Shown here piece by piece: positions 22,840 to 35,084 of a stretch of 64,000 nt of DNA. Numbering within the stretch: position 1 is the stretch's first letter; each line of letters starts with the position of its first letter. Location: NCBI RefSeq assembly GCF_004193775.1, contig NC_041008.1:5844731-5908730 (forward strand), in the 5' to 3' direction. The translations under genes were made by a program, and so were the position numbers. Origin of the DNA: Glycine soja (taxonomy: Eukaryota; Streptophyta; Magnoliopsida; Fabales; Fabaceae). The notes under the pieces are model-generated. The model did not search any database. It worked only from the letters and a program-made list of their open reading frames with translations, and had not been told where the DNA came from.

Positions 22840-24660
22840 GTTCGGTTTGTTTACCATTCATTTTACCTATATTTCAATCTTCAAATTCTTCAACATAATT
22901 CTTAAAAAAATGACTTCAACATAAGTTTGACTGTAGTGGGTGTTTACCACTTTGCCCATCTCCTACCATTAACATCTAAAATTGTTAGCTTTACCCAAGG
23001 CCAATAATACAATAGAATACAAATCTATCAATTTGTTCTAAATCAAATCTTAAGTAGTTTAACACTCTAGGTTTCACATATTCCAACAATACAATAGAAT
23101 ACAACTTTGCATCTTAAAAGTGATATAATTTTAGCCTTTTCATTAAAAAATTAAAGCACACGTCTCTGCATGTTAAAATATAAAAGTTAAAAATGAATGA
23201 TTTTTTTAAATAAAATAGAATTAGTAATATTTTAAAGGAAAACAAAATATTTAATTCAACCAAACTTTGTAGTAGTCATAGTTAAATTTTTCGGATTTGA
23301 AATTATTGGGATTAAACCATAATAACTCTTTATCATTTAATCTACGTGGGTTGAGATGTCATATTGTCTTATTTCGGGAATAAAAAAAATGTGGAAGGAA
23401 AAAACTAATTAATATAAATTCCTTGTAACTAAAAATAAAGTGAAGAAAAAATAGGATATATGCTATGATAATATTTAAGTGTGTTAATTTTAATTTATCT
23501 ATTTTCTATAGTAATTAAATTTTGATCAAAATAATTGATAAATTATTTTGATCAAAATTGAAAAATTAATTAAAAATTAAAAAATTAATTTTTTTTACAT
23601 GATAATGATATTGTTAATTGATTTATTAAATTATAAATATTTAATTAGTAAATTAACTGTTAAGATTACTAGTAAAACATAATAATATAAAAGATATATT
23701 TATGATTATTATATAACTGTTATGATTTTTATATAAATGATGACAATGGCACGGCCCCATCTCTAGAGAATGCATAAGCCATCCTGAACAAATTTTAAGC
23801 ATCACATTATATTCATAAGTAACTAACTAGAGAAACTAAATCCCTCTCATATGGAAAATGCACTACGGGAAGGTATTATTATTATTATTATTATTATTTG
23901 AAAATTGTGTCTTGTGTCTTAATTGTTTTTTTAGTTAGATATAGGTGTAATAATTATCCGTTTAAAAAGTTATTAAATAATAATTACTTATAATTGGGGG
24001 TGTTTTTTAAAGTAATACAAGAATAAATTAAGAATAATAACAAATGTATATAAAAATAATTACTTTTTGTTAATAATTATAAATTTACCTTGAATTGCTG
24101 GTGACCGAAGTCAAACCACAGAAACAGCAACAACTACCAAGCAAATAATGCCCCCGATTCCATTGCCGTATCATCTCTTGCAAGCCAGACAAATAATGGC
24201 ATATCCACCAACTATAATAGATATCCCATCTTCAAAAAGTAAGGGATGTTAGTAACTGTAAAGGTAATGCCTACTATGTAATCCCATCCAACTATAATAT
24301 AGATATCCTAACTTTGCTGATTATTCCTTTTGGTCCATTTCTGTCTGCAAATGCAAGTTAATGTGTAGTAAACAGAAAGTATTCTTTGGTCTAAATCATA
24401 TGAGCTGATGCATCATACCCAATTAGGGTATATTGGCAGTTATGAAATTAAGGGAAATAAACATCGAAAAGATTTACACTAATGATTCAAGAGCAATCAC
24501 AATCATATAAGTGAATCTAATACCACACTTCAATTCAAAACTTTAAGGTTCAAGTTTATACGTTTTTTTCTAATATGATATTCAATTTTTTCATTTCTAT
24601 CCAATATAGAATTTCACCTCACACTTATATTTCATCGCACTCATTAGTAAAATATGTTGG
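22840..24660. other. Intergenic region downstream of copy A
   Basis: Homology to the region after copy B ends at about 23,000. Beyond that the DNA is AT-rich, with an ATT run at 23,875-23,898 and a more complex patch at 24,100-24,350 that shows no readable gene. Confidence 0.5.
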
Positions 24661-24663
24661 GTT

Positions 24664-25636
24664 TTGTTCTTTCATATTGAGTCCAATGTATTTCTGCAAC
24701 GGGTACCCAATTTAGAGAAGCTTGTGATCCTTCGTGGTTCCTTCAAGGAGACTTTCCACTTTCCAGAGCTGAAAGTATTACCTTTGGAGTCCCTTGGAGA
24801 GCTGGCTTCCAATGGTTCAGAGAATTCTTGGATTGTGCCCTTTCTCAGAAATCTAGAAACCTTGGAAGCATTCATCTGTTTTAGTTCAATAAATTTGGTA
24901 GCATGCAGTGTGTCTTTCTCCAATTTGTCATATTTGGAAGTAGATAGTTGCAAGAACATGCTATATTTGTTCACATCCCCAACAGCCATAAGTTTGACTC
25001 AGCTTAAAACAATGAAGGTAAAAAGCTGCAATTCAATTGAAGAGATAATGTCTAAGGAGGGGGATGAATCAAATGGTGATGAGATAATATTTCAGCAGCT
25101 CAATTGTTTGAAACTTAAAGGATTACCAAATCTCAGAAGCTTCTACAAAGGGAATTTAAGTTTCCCATCCTTGGAAGAATTGTCGGTAATCCATTGCAAC
25201 AGGAAGGAAACTGTGTCCAGGTACTGTAAAAACAGACTAGTTGTTACTTGTTAGATGTTCAATTTCAGAGATTCTCAGATGCTATCCCATTAGAAAATGA
25301 TCTCAACTCTACCATGCGGAAGGAATTTCAGCCAACGGTATGTGTTTATTTTTGTTTAACATTATGATCGTTGTTGTAAAAATTAATATACCTTATCAGT
25401 AATTCAATCTCTTGAAAAAAGTATGATAATTATTTTTATTTTATTTTTATAACGCTAAAAAAATACTAAATCTAGCTTTGATTCACGAGAATGTTTCCTG
25501 GAAAGTGTTTACTGCTTCTATAATTACAAAAAAAACATTCATTATTATTATAAAACTGACATATCTGTTTATATAATATGTCTAGGCTAAGACAGCATCA
25601 TTGCCTAAGAGGAAATGGAAACCAAAGAGAGTTTAA
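24664..25636 (+). pseudogene. CNL fragment C: 3' end of an LRR module with last exon
   Basis: It begins inside an exon 8-like sequence (FFHIESNVFLQRVPNLEKL) and follows LRRs to about 25,210. There a 2-nt loss near GAAACTGTG shifts the frame. The inherited frame then resumes (LENDLNSTMRKEFQPT) to a donor at 25,338, and an acceptor ctag at 25,582-25,585 leads to a last exon, 25,586-25,636, coding AKTASLPKRKWKPKRV and TAA. It lacks CC and NB-ARC. It preserves the ancestral terminus lost from copies A and B. Its flanking 3' sequence resembles that of copy A. Confidence 0.8.
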
Positions 25637-25928
25637 TGAAGATTAACAAGGTGGCCTTGTTTTGCGTTTGTTACATGTGTGGTTCTACTGAGTTGATGAT
25701 TAAATACATTGTTCTATTATATATATTATGTAATGTGTCATTATAAGTATTAAACGGTCATGAAGAACAAAGATTGGGTGATGAACTCTATCATTAAGTA
25801 TTGATATTGACTATTTGACTGTCTTGCTTCCTGCACTGACAAAAATACCAAAAAAGGTGTTGTAAGTTATATATTTTATGTTTGTTTACCCTTATTAATC
25901 CAAAAAAAAAGGAATAACCTAATTGATC

Positions 25929-26885
25929 CTTCTTCCAAGTAATTTGAAGCACGAGATCTTCATTAGCTTACATATAGGATCCAATATTTCAAAGCCGTCA
26001 AGCTTCAACTGCACTGCTTTCAACCACCTATCCACATAATCTTTTAACCCAAATCCACGGCTAGGTCATTGCCAAAATGATAGCACTGAAAGGTAGAAAC
26101 ATCAAACATGTGCCTTCACAGTTGACAGTTTTTATCACCTGCATACTTTTCCAGATTGTGCATCAAAGTAGTATTCTGTGTATCCAGTTGCTGCAGCACA
26201 TATCAACATGGTCAGATTGAATTGCATATAGTATGAAATATGCTATTTTGTCTCTGTTAAATGGGCATTTTTCTGAAGACAACTAACTGCAACTAATTCT
26301 ATTAGAATACAGAACCATGTTTATTAGCACTTGCAACCAATAGTATAGAAAACACTAGAAAACAGAAGGATCCAGTGAAATGCAGATAAAACGTACAACA
26401 AATATTTATAGTAATATGAGACCAGCTAATAAATTTTGGCCTTCCACGGTTCAATTAATGGAATATACACTGATAAGCTCGAAATGTACCAGAAAGAATG
26501 GGCCTCCAAGGAAAGGACAAGATACAGTTGAATCGCCAGTGTCCAATTCCTCTATCCTGTCATGGAACCATATGTATTAAAACACTATAAGCATTCTGTA
26601 GAAAGAGTACAACATGCAATGACCACAAAATGCTCTTAACTAGGACTATTACTTGCAAAACTAAATTTAGGAAAGGAATAAAGTTGTATCAAAATTTTCT
26701 TCGCTTCAAAATCTTCCCACTTCATAAGCTGCATGTTTGAGATCTCCAGAAGTGATCCAAAATTAGTTCAGTTCCTTTTGAGTCGCTGAAGCCCTTTAAA
26801 TGAGCCTGCAGGGTCCGCAAATTCACAATCCTCTTCATACACATTTAATGTCAGATCTCCTGATGATTGAGAAAAACATACTCAC
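25929..26885 (-). pseudogene. DUF2358-family (NTF2-like) gene remnant
   Basis: Minus strand, in gene order: 26,885-26,655 reads NVYEEDCEFADPAGSFKGLQ, then R-L-K-R-N, a TGA, TNFGSLLEISNMQLMKWEDF; 26,560-26,487 reads GIGHWRFNCILSFPWRPILS; 26,196-26,137 reads AATGYTEYYFDAQSGKVCR; 26,066-25,929 reads PSRGFGLKDYVDRWLKAVQ and on. The order and wording fit the conserved plant DUF2358 proteins (NTF2-like fold, many plastid-targeted, function uncertain). An in-frame stop and frame changes between pieces show it is dead. A further minus-strand frame at 27,276-27,037 (DFLNPYASSRFDDLYYNLLL) might be an upstream exon but was not recognised. Confidence 0.65.
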
Positions 26886-27522
26886 CACATGAACCGTACG
26901 TCTGCAATTTAACCAAATGACTAATTAGAAGATACCAATTGGTATTAGTTTGATTTTATGCCAGTCGTTATATGGAAAGCAATAATTTGGAGGTTATCCT
27001 GTATGAAAGAACATACTCTGGTACTGGAAGTACACTTCAAGTATGCCCCTTTTCTGTGTAGTAATTCCTATCCTCCACACCCCCTCCCCTGATAAGTTGA
27101 GTGTAGTGATTATATAATTGTATACGTGATATAAGACTAGCAGTGATAATCTCTCTGCCTGTACCAAGTTGCATCAGGGGAGCTAGCAACAAATTGTAGT
27201 ACAAGTCATCAAACCTTGAAGATGCATATGGATTAAGGAAATCAGGATGCTTTTCCCTTTGATTAAAAGAAGACAAGAAGCCAAGGTTACTTAGAAGGGT
27301 TCAAATTTTATAAGGAGGGCTTTAGTAAACACTCGTAAGTCATAGCATTGAAGAACAATGGTCGGAAAAGAAAATGAGGGACTGTACCATTGAGCTTATC
27401 AACCAATCAGGATCAGCCAAGGATAAAGTAATTATCAAAATAAATTATTTGCTATTAAATTTTATGAAGCAAAAAGGTCACATATGTTCACATAAAGGTC
27501 ATATACACAACTTTCTCATTTA

Positions 27523-27827
27523 GGGTCTGTTTGATAGAGATGCTAGAGAGGAGAGAATTAAGTGAATGGAAATTAAAAAAAAAAAGTAAAATAGGTGAGA
27601 AAAAAAGTGAAAATTAAATTTATTTGGTTGAAAAGAAACAGAAAATAAGTGAGGAGAGAGATAGAAAGATGAAAAAAAAATGTGACAATAAGTCTCATCA
27701 TTTTTTAAATTATTTTCATCTTTCCATTCACCGTTCTCCCCCTTATTTCTCACTGTCTCACATACCAAATATGGGTTCAAGTATCCCTCAAAATTTTCTT
27801 TAGGTCAGTCCTGCAACCAAATAGACC
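27523..27827. mobile_element. MITE-like element (about 300 bp)
   Basis: The ends read ggtctgtttgat and, inverted, ggtctatttggt, around an A/G-rich core with no coding. Imperfect short terminal inverted repeats of this type are usual for hAT- or PIF-related MITEs. A target-site duplication is not evident. Confidence 0.45.
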
Positions 27828-27829
27828 AC

Positions 27830-28645
27830 TACTATCATCTTTGTGAAAAAATGTAACCTTCACTTGCTAAAAAAAAATATTCTTAATTTGCATGCTATAT
27901 ACAAAGGAGGGAGATCAATTAGATTACTCAAGGGTATTCATCAATGAGCGACAATCACTTATAATCTCAATAAAATTTGTGCTTATCACTGAGGCTTAAG
28001 ATTTCATGAAGTTAAAGATTTGTCAATCAAACGTGTTGAGAATTCAAATGTGAAGCAGAGTTGTGTTAAAATTTGTGCTTATCACATAATTTAAGGTTTT
28101 GACTTAAGACGTAATGTGATAATTTCAAATTAAGTCTATGAATCTACTCAAGAGTTTAGGACTCCCATGACCTATAAAAACAAATCTATAATTCTATTAA
28201 TAAAACCTATCATTCATGATGCATCAAATTGATCTCTCTTACTCAAGGGTATTCGGATTAGTTCCACTGCATCGAAACCTGTAGATTCTAAGGTGCTGCA
28301 GCTTCTGTTGTTTCGGTGGAAAAATCAAAGAGCTATGGTGACTTCTCTTGAATGAAGTCAAGGCAGTTAATGCCACGACACAACACAACACAAGGCAGTT
28401 GCTAGTTGTTACCTACGGTTTGTTTAAATATCTAAGCTTCAAACTAATGAGAGCCATACAAAAACAAAGTTTTTTTTTTTTCTTTTTTCTGGTCGCGGGA
28501 ATCACCAACCAAGCATAGTTCCAAGTTAAATTTCAACTATTTTAATCAACTCGTATTTTAGCATGTAAAATATAATATAGAAGATAAAGATATTTATTTT
28601 TAAGATTATCAGAAATAGATTGAGTCTCCAGCCCTCAACATGTTG
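27830..28645. other. Intergenic, nothing recognised
   Basis: Moderately complex sequence on both strands without a usable frame. A repeated phrase (gcttatcac with actcaagggtattc) occurs near 27,930 and 28,240. Confidence 0.4.
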
Positions 28646-29990
28646 GTGCGTGTAGGCGAAACGATCAAAACGGGACAAGTAGGAGTAAATTTTAAATTAA
28701 CACCAAAAAAATGAGTAAATCCTAAGATATTTCACGAAATACAAAATGGTAAACTAATTTAAGACTTTGATTTTTTTTCTATTAAAATCATAAAAAATTT
28801 ATGAATTCTATTTTTTTTAATTACGAGTTTGAAGATATAAATATTTTAATTTTTTGTAAAAAATTATTAGAAGTTATAAATTATTTATAATTTTAAAGTT
28901 ATAAGTTTTTTATTAAAAATTTAAATTATTTTTCATTTTTAATTTTTAGTCAATGTTTTTAATATTTTTTAACTAATATTATAAAATAATATTAGCTTAA
29001 AATTTATTACATAATATTAAATTATTTTTAAAAAATAATTAATTTTTATTGTTATCATTAAGTAAATTAATAATTTCTTACATTATTATTAGTTAATTTT
29101 ATTTGATATATTATATTAATATTAACAATAGACATAAAAATAACATAATACATTCATATAAAATAAACAATATAAATTAAACACAAACATAAAATTAAAA
29201 AAGTAAAAATAATATTAGTCTTCAACTTACTTGTATAGAAATATATTACAATTATGTTCTTTAATTTTACACAGTGAATATTTCTTGAGTTTATTTGAAA
29301 TAGATTCGTGTATCTTATCAAGTATATTTTAGTAGTGAGCCTTCATACGAGTGATTATCATAGAATGAAAGATCTCGGTACACATTCAAAAGAATTCGTT
29401 TTGAAACATCATCTCGTTATTAATATTTTTTTAAACAAATATGTGTAGTAAATTTTAATATTTTTATTTAAAATTAAGTCTTTTGCATTTTTTAATTTAC
29501 AAAACAAAAAATAATCCTTGGGTAAGAAAATATATAAAATATATTAAATAAAATAACATTAAAAAATATAGAAAATATTAAATAAAAAACAATATAGTAT
29601 GGAAAATATTAAATAAAAAAAATATACAAAAATATGAAAAATATTAAATAAAATTAAAAATGAAAACTAATTTAAATTCATTTATAATTAATTTTAATAA
29701 AAAAAAACTTACGACTTTCAAAATCATAAATAATTTAAAATTTTAAATTAATGAATAATTTAGGACTTGTAATAAAAATTAAAAGAAATTAAATTTATGA
29801 TTTTAAAATTGTAATTAAAAAATAGAAATTGTAAACTTTTTTACAATTTAAGTAAAAAAAATAAAGTTATATATTCAGAAGTCATAAAATATCCTTACCC
29901 TTTCTGCTTATCAATTTAAAATTTATCCTCAACTGATAATTTACAAAATTTGTGTTCCTTCTTTTGGTCGTTTTGCGCATGCGCATATAT
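28646..29990. mobile_element. Long-inverted-repeat (foldback/MULE-like) element
   Basis: Left end gcgtgtaggcgaaacgatca at about 28,650 matches the inverted right end gcgcatgcgcaaaacgacca at about 29,985. The similarity continues inward (gagtaaattttaaatta against gataaattttaaattga) and again near 28,890-28,970 against 29,640-29,740. Arms are imperfect and about 300 nt; the core is extremely AT-rich and non-coding. No target-site duplication was confirmed. Confidence 0.5.
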
Positions 29991-30350
29991 ATAAAAATCA
30001 TATATATAAATATCATGTTGAAATACCCCAAGTTCCTAATATATGCTTTTGTTAATACTAACACGGTGACACCTATTTCATTTTTTTATTATGTTCAACG
30101 AAATATTAATTATACAAACTATTTTTTGAAAATAATAGCAAATAAACTTAATTAACATCTTAATTAATATAAAATTAACTACTAATTACATAAATCAGTT
30201 AGCATAAAGTTGTTTCAACTTAATTTGTGATCTAGATAAAAAAAAAAGAGCTTAAAATTAAAAATAAAAAAATCTTATAGTATTTGAGTATGAAAGGAGT
30301 CCTCGTGAAGCATAGAAAATTGGGGAGGCAGGGGAAGGTTAGTCAAAACA
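29990..30350. other. AT-rich spacer, nothing recognised
   Basis: Short spacer before the NHL-like pseudogene. Frames here are short and without family resemblance. Confidence 0.4.
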
Positions 30351-30862
30351 TTGGAATTTCCACACTTGAACATTGAGGATGACACAACTCAACACCCTCA
30401 AAGACAAGGTCACAAAAAACTCATGAAACGATGTGCTTGCCCACTAGCCTCTTTACTTCTCCTAGCAATAGTAATCGTAGTTTTAATCTTCACAATATTT
30501 CGTGTCAAGGGCCCCATGATCACAATGAACACCATCAAGATCACAAAGCTCCAACTGGTCAACACCACCATGGTGTCTTGGTGGGGGAGGCTAGAGGACC
30601 ACCTGGGAGGGCCAAGGCCAGAAGAACATTGAGGATGAATGTCACAATTGATGTCATCACGGATCGCGTCGTTTCTAGCCCGGATTTTGCAACGGATTTA
30701 GGTTCGGGGCTGTTGACTATGAGCAGCTTCTCTAGAGTTCCTGGGCAGGTGAAGATCTTGAACTTGATTAAGAGACATGTGAAAATGAATTGCACCACCA
30801 CTTTTAATATTTCCACACAGGCTATTAAGGAGCAGAGTTGTAAGCGGAAGGTTAAACTTTAG
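30351..30862 (+). pseudogene. NHL/LEA_2 family protein gene with internal deletion
   Basis: The first frame (30,351-30,577) shows a basic segment KKLMKRCACP, a single membrane helix SLLLLAIVIVVLIFTIF, and RVKGPMITMNTIKITKLQLV-N-T-T, the usual start of NDR1/HIN1-like LEA_2 proteins. A second frame then continues with HHHGVLVGEARGPPGRAKAR and RTLRMNVTIDVITDRVVSSP through to a normal C-terminus (CKRKVKL, TAG at 30,860-30,862). Some 35-40 residues of the LEA_2 domain are missing at the join near 30,568-30,575, and the frame is shifted. No ATG opens the first frame (it starts at TTG), so the start is also lost. Living members are membrane-anchored proteins tied to defence and stress. Confidence 0.75.
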
Positions 30863-30869
30863 TGATCAT

Positions 30870-31290
30870 GTGTAATGTGTTAGTTTAGTTTCTTTCCTCC
30901 ACTCTGTATCATCCATCCAAGTTACTATATTAGTTTAGTTTATCTTAGTTTCCTTGAATATACTTGCAAAATTACTGTACCAAAAATAATGAGTGTTTAC
31001 TTTCTTCTAAACAAAAGTCAAATTGATCAAAATCCCTCTATTTGGGGGCGATTATATTTTTAAGAGTCGAGATTTCATATTAAAACAAATACAATTTGCG
31101 TGTAAAAAGATTATGTTTTAGACTTAGTTTGAAGGTATCCAACTCAACTATTCTCAATGTTTTGTTTTATTTTTGGGTATAAGTCTTGTGTTCCTCATCT
31201 TTAGCTAAGGGGATGAAATAGAATGAGAGAATTTATGAATCGGTTGTGGTGTATTATTCGAAGAATAATGCTACGAATTTTCATAAAAGT
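30870..31290. other. Spacer between NHL-like remnant and CNL fragment D
   Basis: Likely former 3' flank of the NHL-like gene. No coding is seen. Confidence 0.4.
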
Positions 31291-31299
31291 GGAGTGTTG

Positions 31300-31612
31300 C
31301 CTAATTTGGAACCATGCACAGTGCCTTTCTCCAATTTGACATTTTTGGAAGTAAAAAATTGCAGCACTGCTATATTTGTTCACATCCTCAACACCCAAAA
31401 TTTTGGGTCAACTCAAAAAAAAAAAAAAAGGAGATAAGTTGGTGTGATTCAATTGAAGAGATAGTCTCTAAGGAAGGGGATGAATCACATGAGAATGATA
31501 AAATATTTCAGCATCTCAATTGTTTGAAACTTAAAGAATTACCAAAGCTCAGAAGGGTATTATGTCACTAATGGATTGTGATAGGATGGAAACTTTCTGG
31601 CAAGGGTATGTC
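31300..31612 (+). pseudogene. CNL fragment D: decayed exon 8-like LRR piece
   Basis: The bases match exon 8 from LEPCTVPFSNLTFLEV through CDSIEEIVSKEGDESHEND and LNCLKLKELPKL. A run of 15 A at about 31,417-31,431 breaks the frame, and the segment after LPKLRR is largely deleted, ending at a donor-like ctggcaagg|gtatgt (31,607). The last intron and terminal exon follow (next entry). Confidence 0.8.
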
Positions 31613-31825
31613 TTTTTATTCAACATTATTATAATTGTTGTTATAATACACCGTGTCAGAAATTTAGTTTTACGAGTATGTTATGTGACAAGATTAATTT
31701 AAATTTTGAAAAGAGTTTAATTACCATATTTATAATTAAATTCAAAAATTTTCTATCTTTCGTTATCTTTGTCATAGTCGTCATTTTATTATTATTAACT
31801 AACGTAACTTTTATAAATTATTTAG

Positions 31826-31920
31826 ACAATGACTCCAATATTGCAGTTAGAGAAGATTGATTCACCAAAAAAAATGGTTAGAGGAGAATGATGACAAAGA
31901 GAGTTGACGGAGATGAACAA
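31826..31920 (+). pseudogene. CNL fragment D terminal exon relic
   Basis: After the intron at 31,608-31,825 (homologous to intron 8 of copy B), an acceptor ttatttag is followed by acaatgactccaatattgca, matching the 3' exon of copies A and B. Confidence 0.6.
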
Positions 31921-32479
31921 ATTAAGTGGCCCAGTGCCTAGAGAAAAAATAAATTTACCAACTTGGCTTTGACCATTTGCACGCTCATTTGACTCTTACG
32001 AATTTTCATTTTAAAAACTTGATGTTGTGACTTTGTAATGTCATTCATATTAGGAAAATCATCCTCTTGCATACAAATTTTCTCTCCGTTTCTACAACTA
32101 TTAGTAGTATACTATTGCACTCAATAAACTTGAGAAAATAAATTTTAAACATATATATACAACGTATTGAGCAAAAGAAAGATTTTTTTTAAAAAATGAT
32201 AATCGATGTGGTAAGAAAAACATAAAAAATATTATAAATATAAAAATGATATAAGAGGATCAAAGTTAAGATTATTAAAAGAAAAAAATTGATGATGTGA
32301 TACCAAATTAAAAAATAATACCCTTTCTCCAACTAGAATTTAGCTCTTCTAGATAAAAATAAATTTTAATTATTGATAAAAAAAAATTAATAGTTGATAT
32401 TCTAACACATTACCATATGACTAAAAATTACTTATTATACTCTTTGATTTACCTAACAAATCTCTACAAATATTAATAA

Positions 32480-33825
32480 GGATAAATATTCACTTTTGTC
32501 CCTCAATGTGTAATTTACGGACAAATGCGTCTCTAAAAGATAAAAATACAAAACTTAGTCCCTGAAAATGTAAAAAGTGCAACAAAAATATTTTGTCGTT
32601 AACTTTCGCCTGTTACTGTTAATAAAATAGTCTACATGGCACGAATGGACAAATTTGTCGCTGAAATGATTGTCAACGTGGATTGCCAGCATATGAGCAT
32701 ATTTGTCATAATATTTTTTTTTAACTTTTTATCTTCCCACTCTACTGACAAATATGTTTCTGAAAGATAAAAATGCAAAATTTAGTCCCCGAAAGTATAA
32801 GAAGTGCGACAAATATATCCAAACGTTAATAATTAATTGTATAGGAAAGAAGCTATGAAAAAAAGATTAAAAACACTAAAATACAGTTTAAGATTTGAAT
32901 TCTTATACTTTGATTATTTATCTATTTATCCATCTATCAAATTATTTGTTAGTTTTTTAATTAATCAATATAACTACTTATTTTCCAAAAAAAAATCTTT
33001 AGTTTTATGATATAAAAAAATTGAGTAATCACTTAAAAAAATAAAAGCCTTTTATTTCTTGAATTTTTTTGTTTCTTCAATTAATAATTAATCTTTATTA
33101 CACACTCTGCAGAATATATCAAATGAAATGTAAGGTCGTTATAGTCTCTAAATCAGCGAGAGATACAACTCTACGTCACAAAGGCAAAAAATAAACCTCT
33201 GAATTAGTTTTTTTTTGTTTTATTTTAAAGTTGACCTCTATATTAGTTTGATCATTATTGTATTAGTTTGACATCTGTATTTGGATTCTTTATCTGTTAG
33301 TAATTGTTTTCATTTTATTCATATTATGTATAATAAGTGTTGTCTTGAATTGAAACACATAAGATTTATCCAAGAGATTCTTTCATATTTGAAGTATATA
33401 TATATTTTATCGATTAAGGAAAAAGACTTATAATTCCACTTTATCTTTATCTAGTTTAAATTTTGTGAGATTTTTTTTAAAAAAAAATTAGTTGATTAAA
33501 TTCTTTTTTTAAAATAAATAAATAATTTGGTCTCACAGCCGGTTGTATTTTTTCTACTCAAAACTCTCGACATGTTATTTTCAATCTAAATATGAGGACA
33601 CTTAAGTTGAAATTGTAATATAGAATAATTTTAAAGATTAAAAGTGAGAAATTTAGTAGAAATTTGATAAAATTATAAGATATAAGATAAAGTTTTTTTT
33701 AACAACAAAGATATGATTAACGTTTGAAAAGGAAATCAAAATAATAAAAATATATATATTAAAAGAAAATTTAAAAAATATATTTTATAAGTACTTAACG
33801 TATAGGAGTGGTAAATTATAAACAC

Positions 33826-33860
<35 letters not shown>

Positions 33861-34221
33861 TAATCAAATCTATTATTAACGTTTGGATATATTTGTTATA
33901 CTTTTTATACTTTCACGGACTAAATTTTATATTTACATCTTTTAAGGACGCATTTGTCAATAGGGTGAAAAGATGAAAAGTCAAAAAAATATTATGACAA
34001 ATATGCCCCTATGTTGGCAATCCATGTTGACAATCATTTCAGTGACAAATTTGTCCATTCGTGCCATGTAGACTATTTTATTAACGATGACGGACGAAAG
34101 CTAACGACAGAACATATTTGTCGCACTTTTTGCACTTTCCGGTTTAAATTTTGTATTTTTATCTTTCAAGAATGTATTTATCAACAAATTACATATTAAG
34201 GGACAAAAATGACTATTTATT
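32480..34221. mobile_element. Mutator-like non-autonomous element with ~350-nt inverted repeats
   Basis: The left arm (about 32,480-32,840: cacttttgtccctcaatgtg...ctacatggcacgaatggaca) is repeated inverted in the right arm (about 33,860-34,221: tgtccattcgtgccatgtag...ttaagggacaaaaatg). The flanks tattaataa (32,471-32,479) and tattaacaa (34,222-34,230) agree in 8 of 9 bases, as for a 9-nt target duplication. The core is AT-rich with an AAT run at 33,826-33,858 and no transposase. Confidence 0.7.
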
Positions 34222-35080
34222 TATTAACAATTTATGAATTTAAAGTTCACATGAACTGTTTTGATTAAATTGACCCGTAAAAACGAGCTGATAATCTGGA
34301 CGTGCACATAATAATAACATCGTATTTACAACTACAATTAGGAGATGTTGGTAGGAGATTTTTTTTAAGTTTTTCAGAGAATCCTAAATTCCTACATTTG
34401 ATATGTATATTTTAAAAATTATTTCTAGAAATCTAATATTTCCATGGATAATTTTTTAATTGAGTTTTTCACGAAACATTTCGATAAAAGAAGATACAAA
34501 TTTAACTATAACCAGATCAAGTAAATGTATTCAATTGTTTAGTTAATATTATAGTAAATGTATTCAATTGTTTATTTAAATCTGAGACGCCTTTGTAATA
34601 GTTTGTATTATTGTGACTAAAACTGGCAGATCGGAAATGTTTTAAGTGGCATGGGTATTAATATTAACTATACGGATCCATGTTAATCATGCTTTATGTA
34701 TTGCAACTTAACAAACAAACAAGTCAAATTCTTTTAAGAAGTTCTGCTGCTTTTTCAATTGGATTAAAAAAATGTCAAACTGCTACTTCAAAATTAATTA
34801 ATACAATTATCTGCATATTCACTCATATACATGCCTGTTAATATTTGTTAGTGAAAGAGTTGATCAGTTGTTAATATCTGTTAGTTTAATTTGTTTAAGC
34901 ATCTTGTCATTTGAAGGGAAAGCTATCTGGTCTCTCAAATATCCAGGGAAATCGTTCGTTCATTTTGTATGTTCTACACTAACCTAAGTTTGCCACCTCA
35001 TCAAAAAATAATTTGACTTTTACATTGTTCGCGTAATTGATTGCAACCCTTTCATATATACTAGTAACCCAAAACTCGAT
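33690..35080. repeat. Duplicated segment X, first copy
   Basis: From the right half of the Mutator-like element to aacccaaaactc, this segment recurs at 37,195-39,340. The first copy lacks about 880 nt present in the second. Confidence 0.7.
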
Positions 35081-35084
35081 CTGG

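Noticed and set aside
27520..27780. 86-codon minus-strand frame rich in Phe/Ser/Leu
   Set aside because: It lies entirely within a MITE-like element and reads its purine-rich core.
33826..33862. Regular AAT repeats considered as an array of spaced repeats
   Set aside because: A simple trinucleotide microsatellite in plant DNA; no spacer structure and no associated genes.
34011..34199. 62-codon frame and a similar one at 37,371-37,559
   Set aside because: Both lie within the right arm of the Mutator-like inverted repeat; explained by the element.
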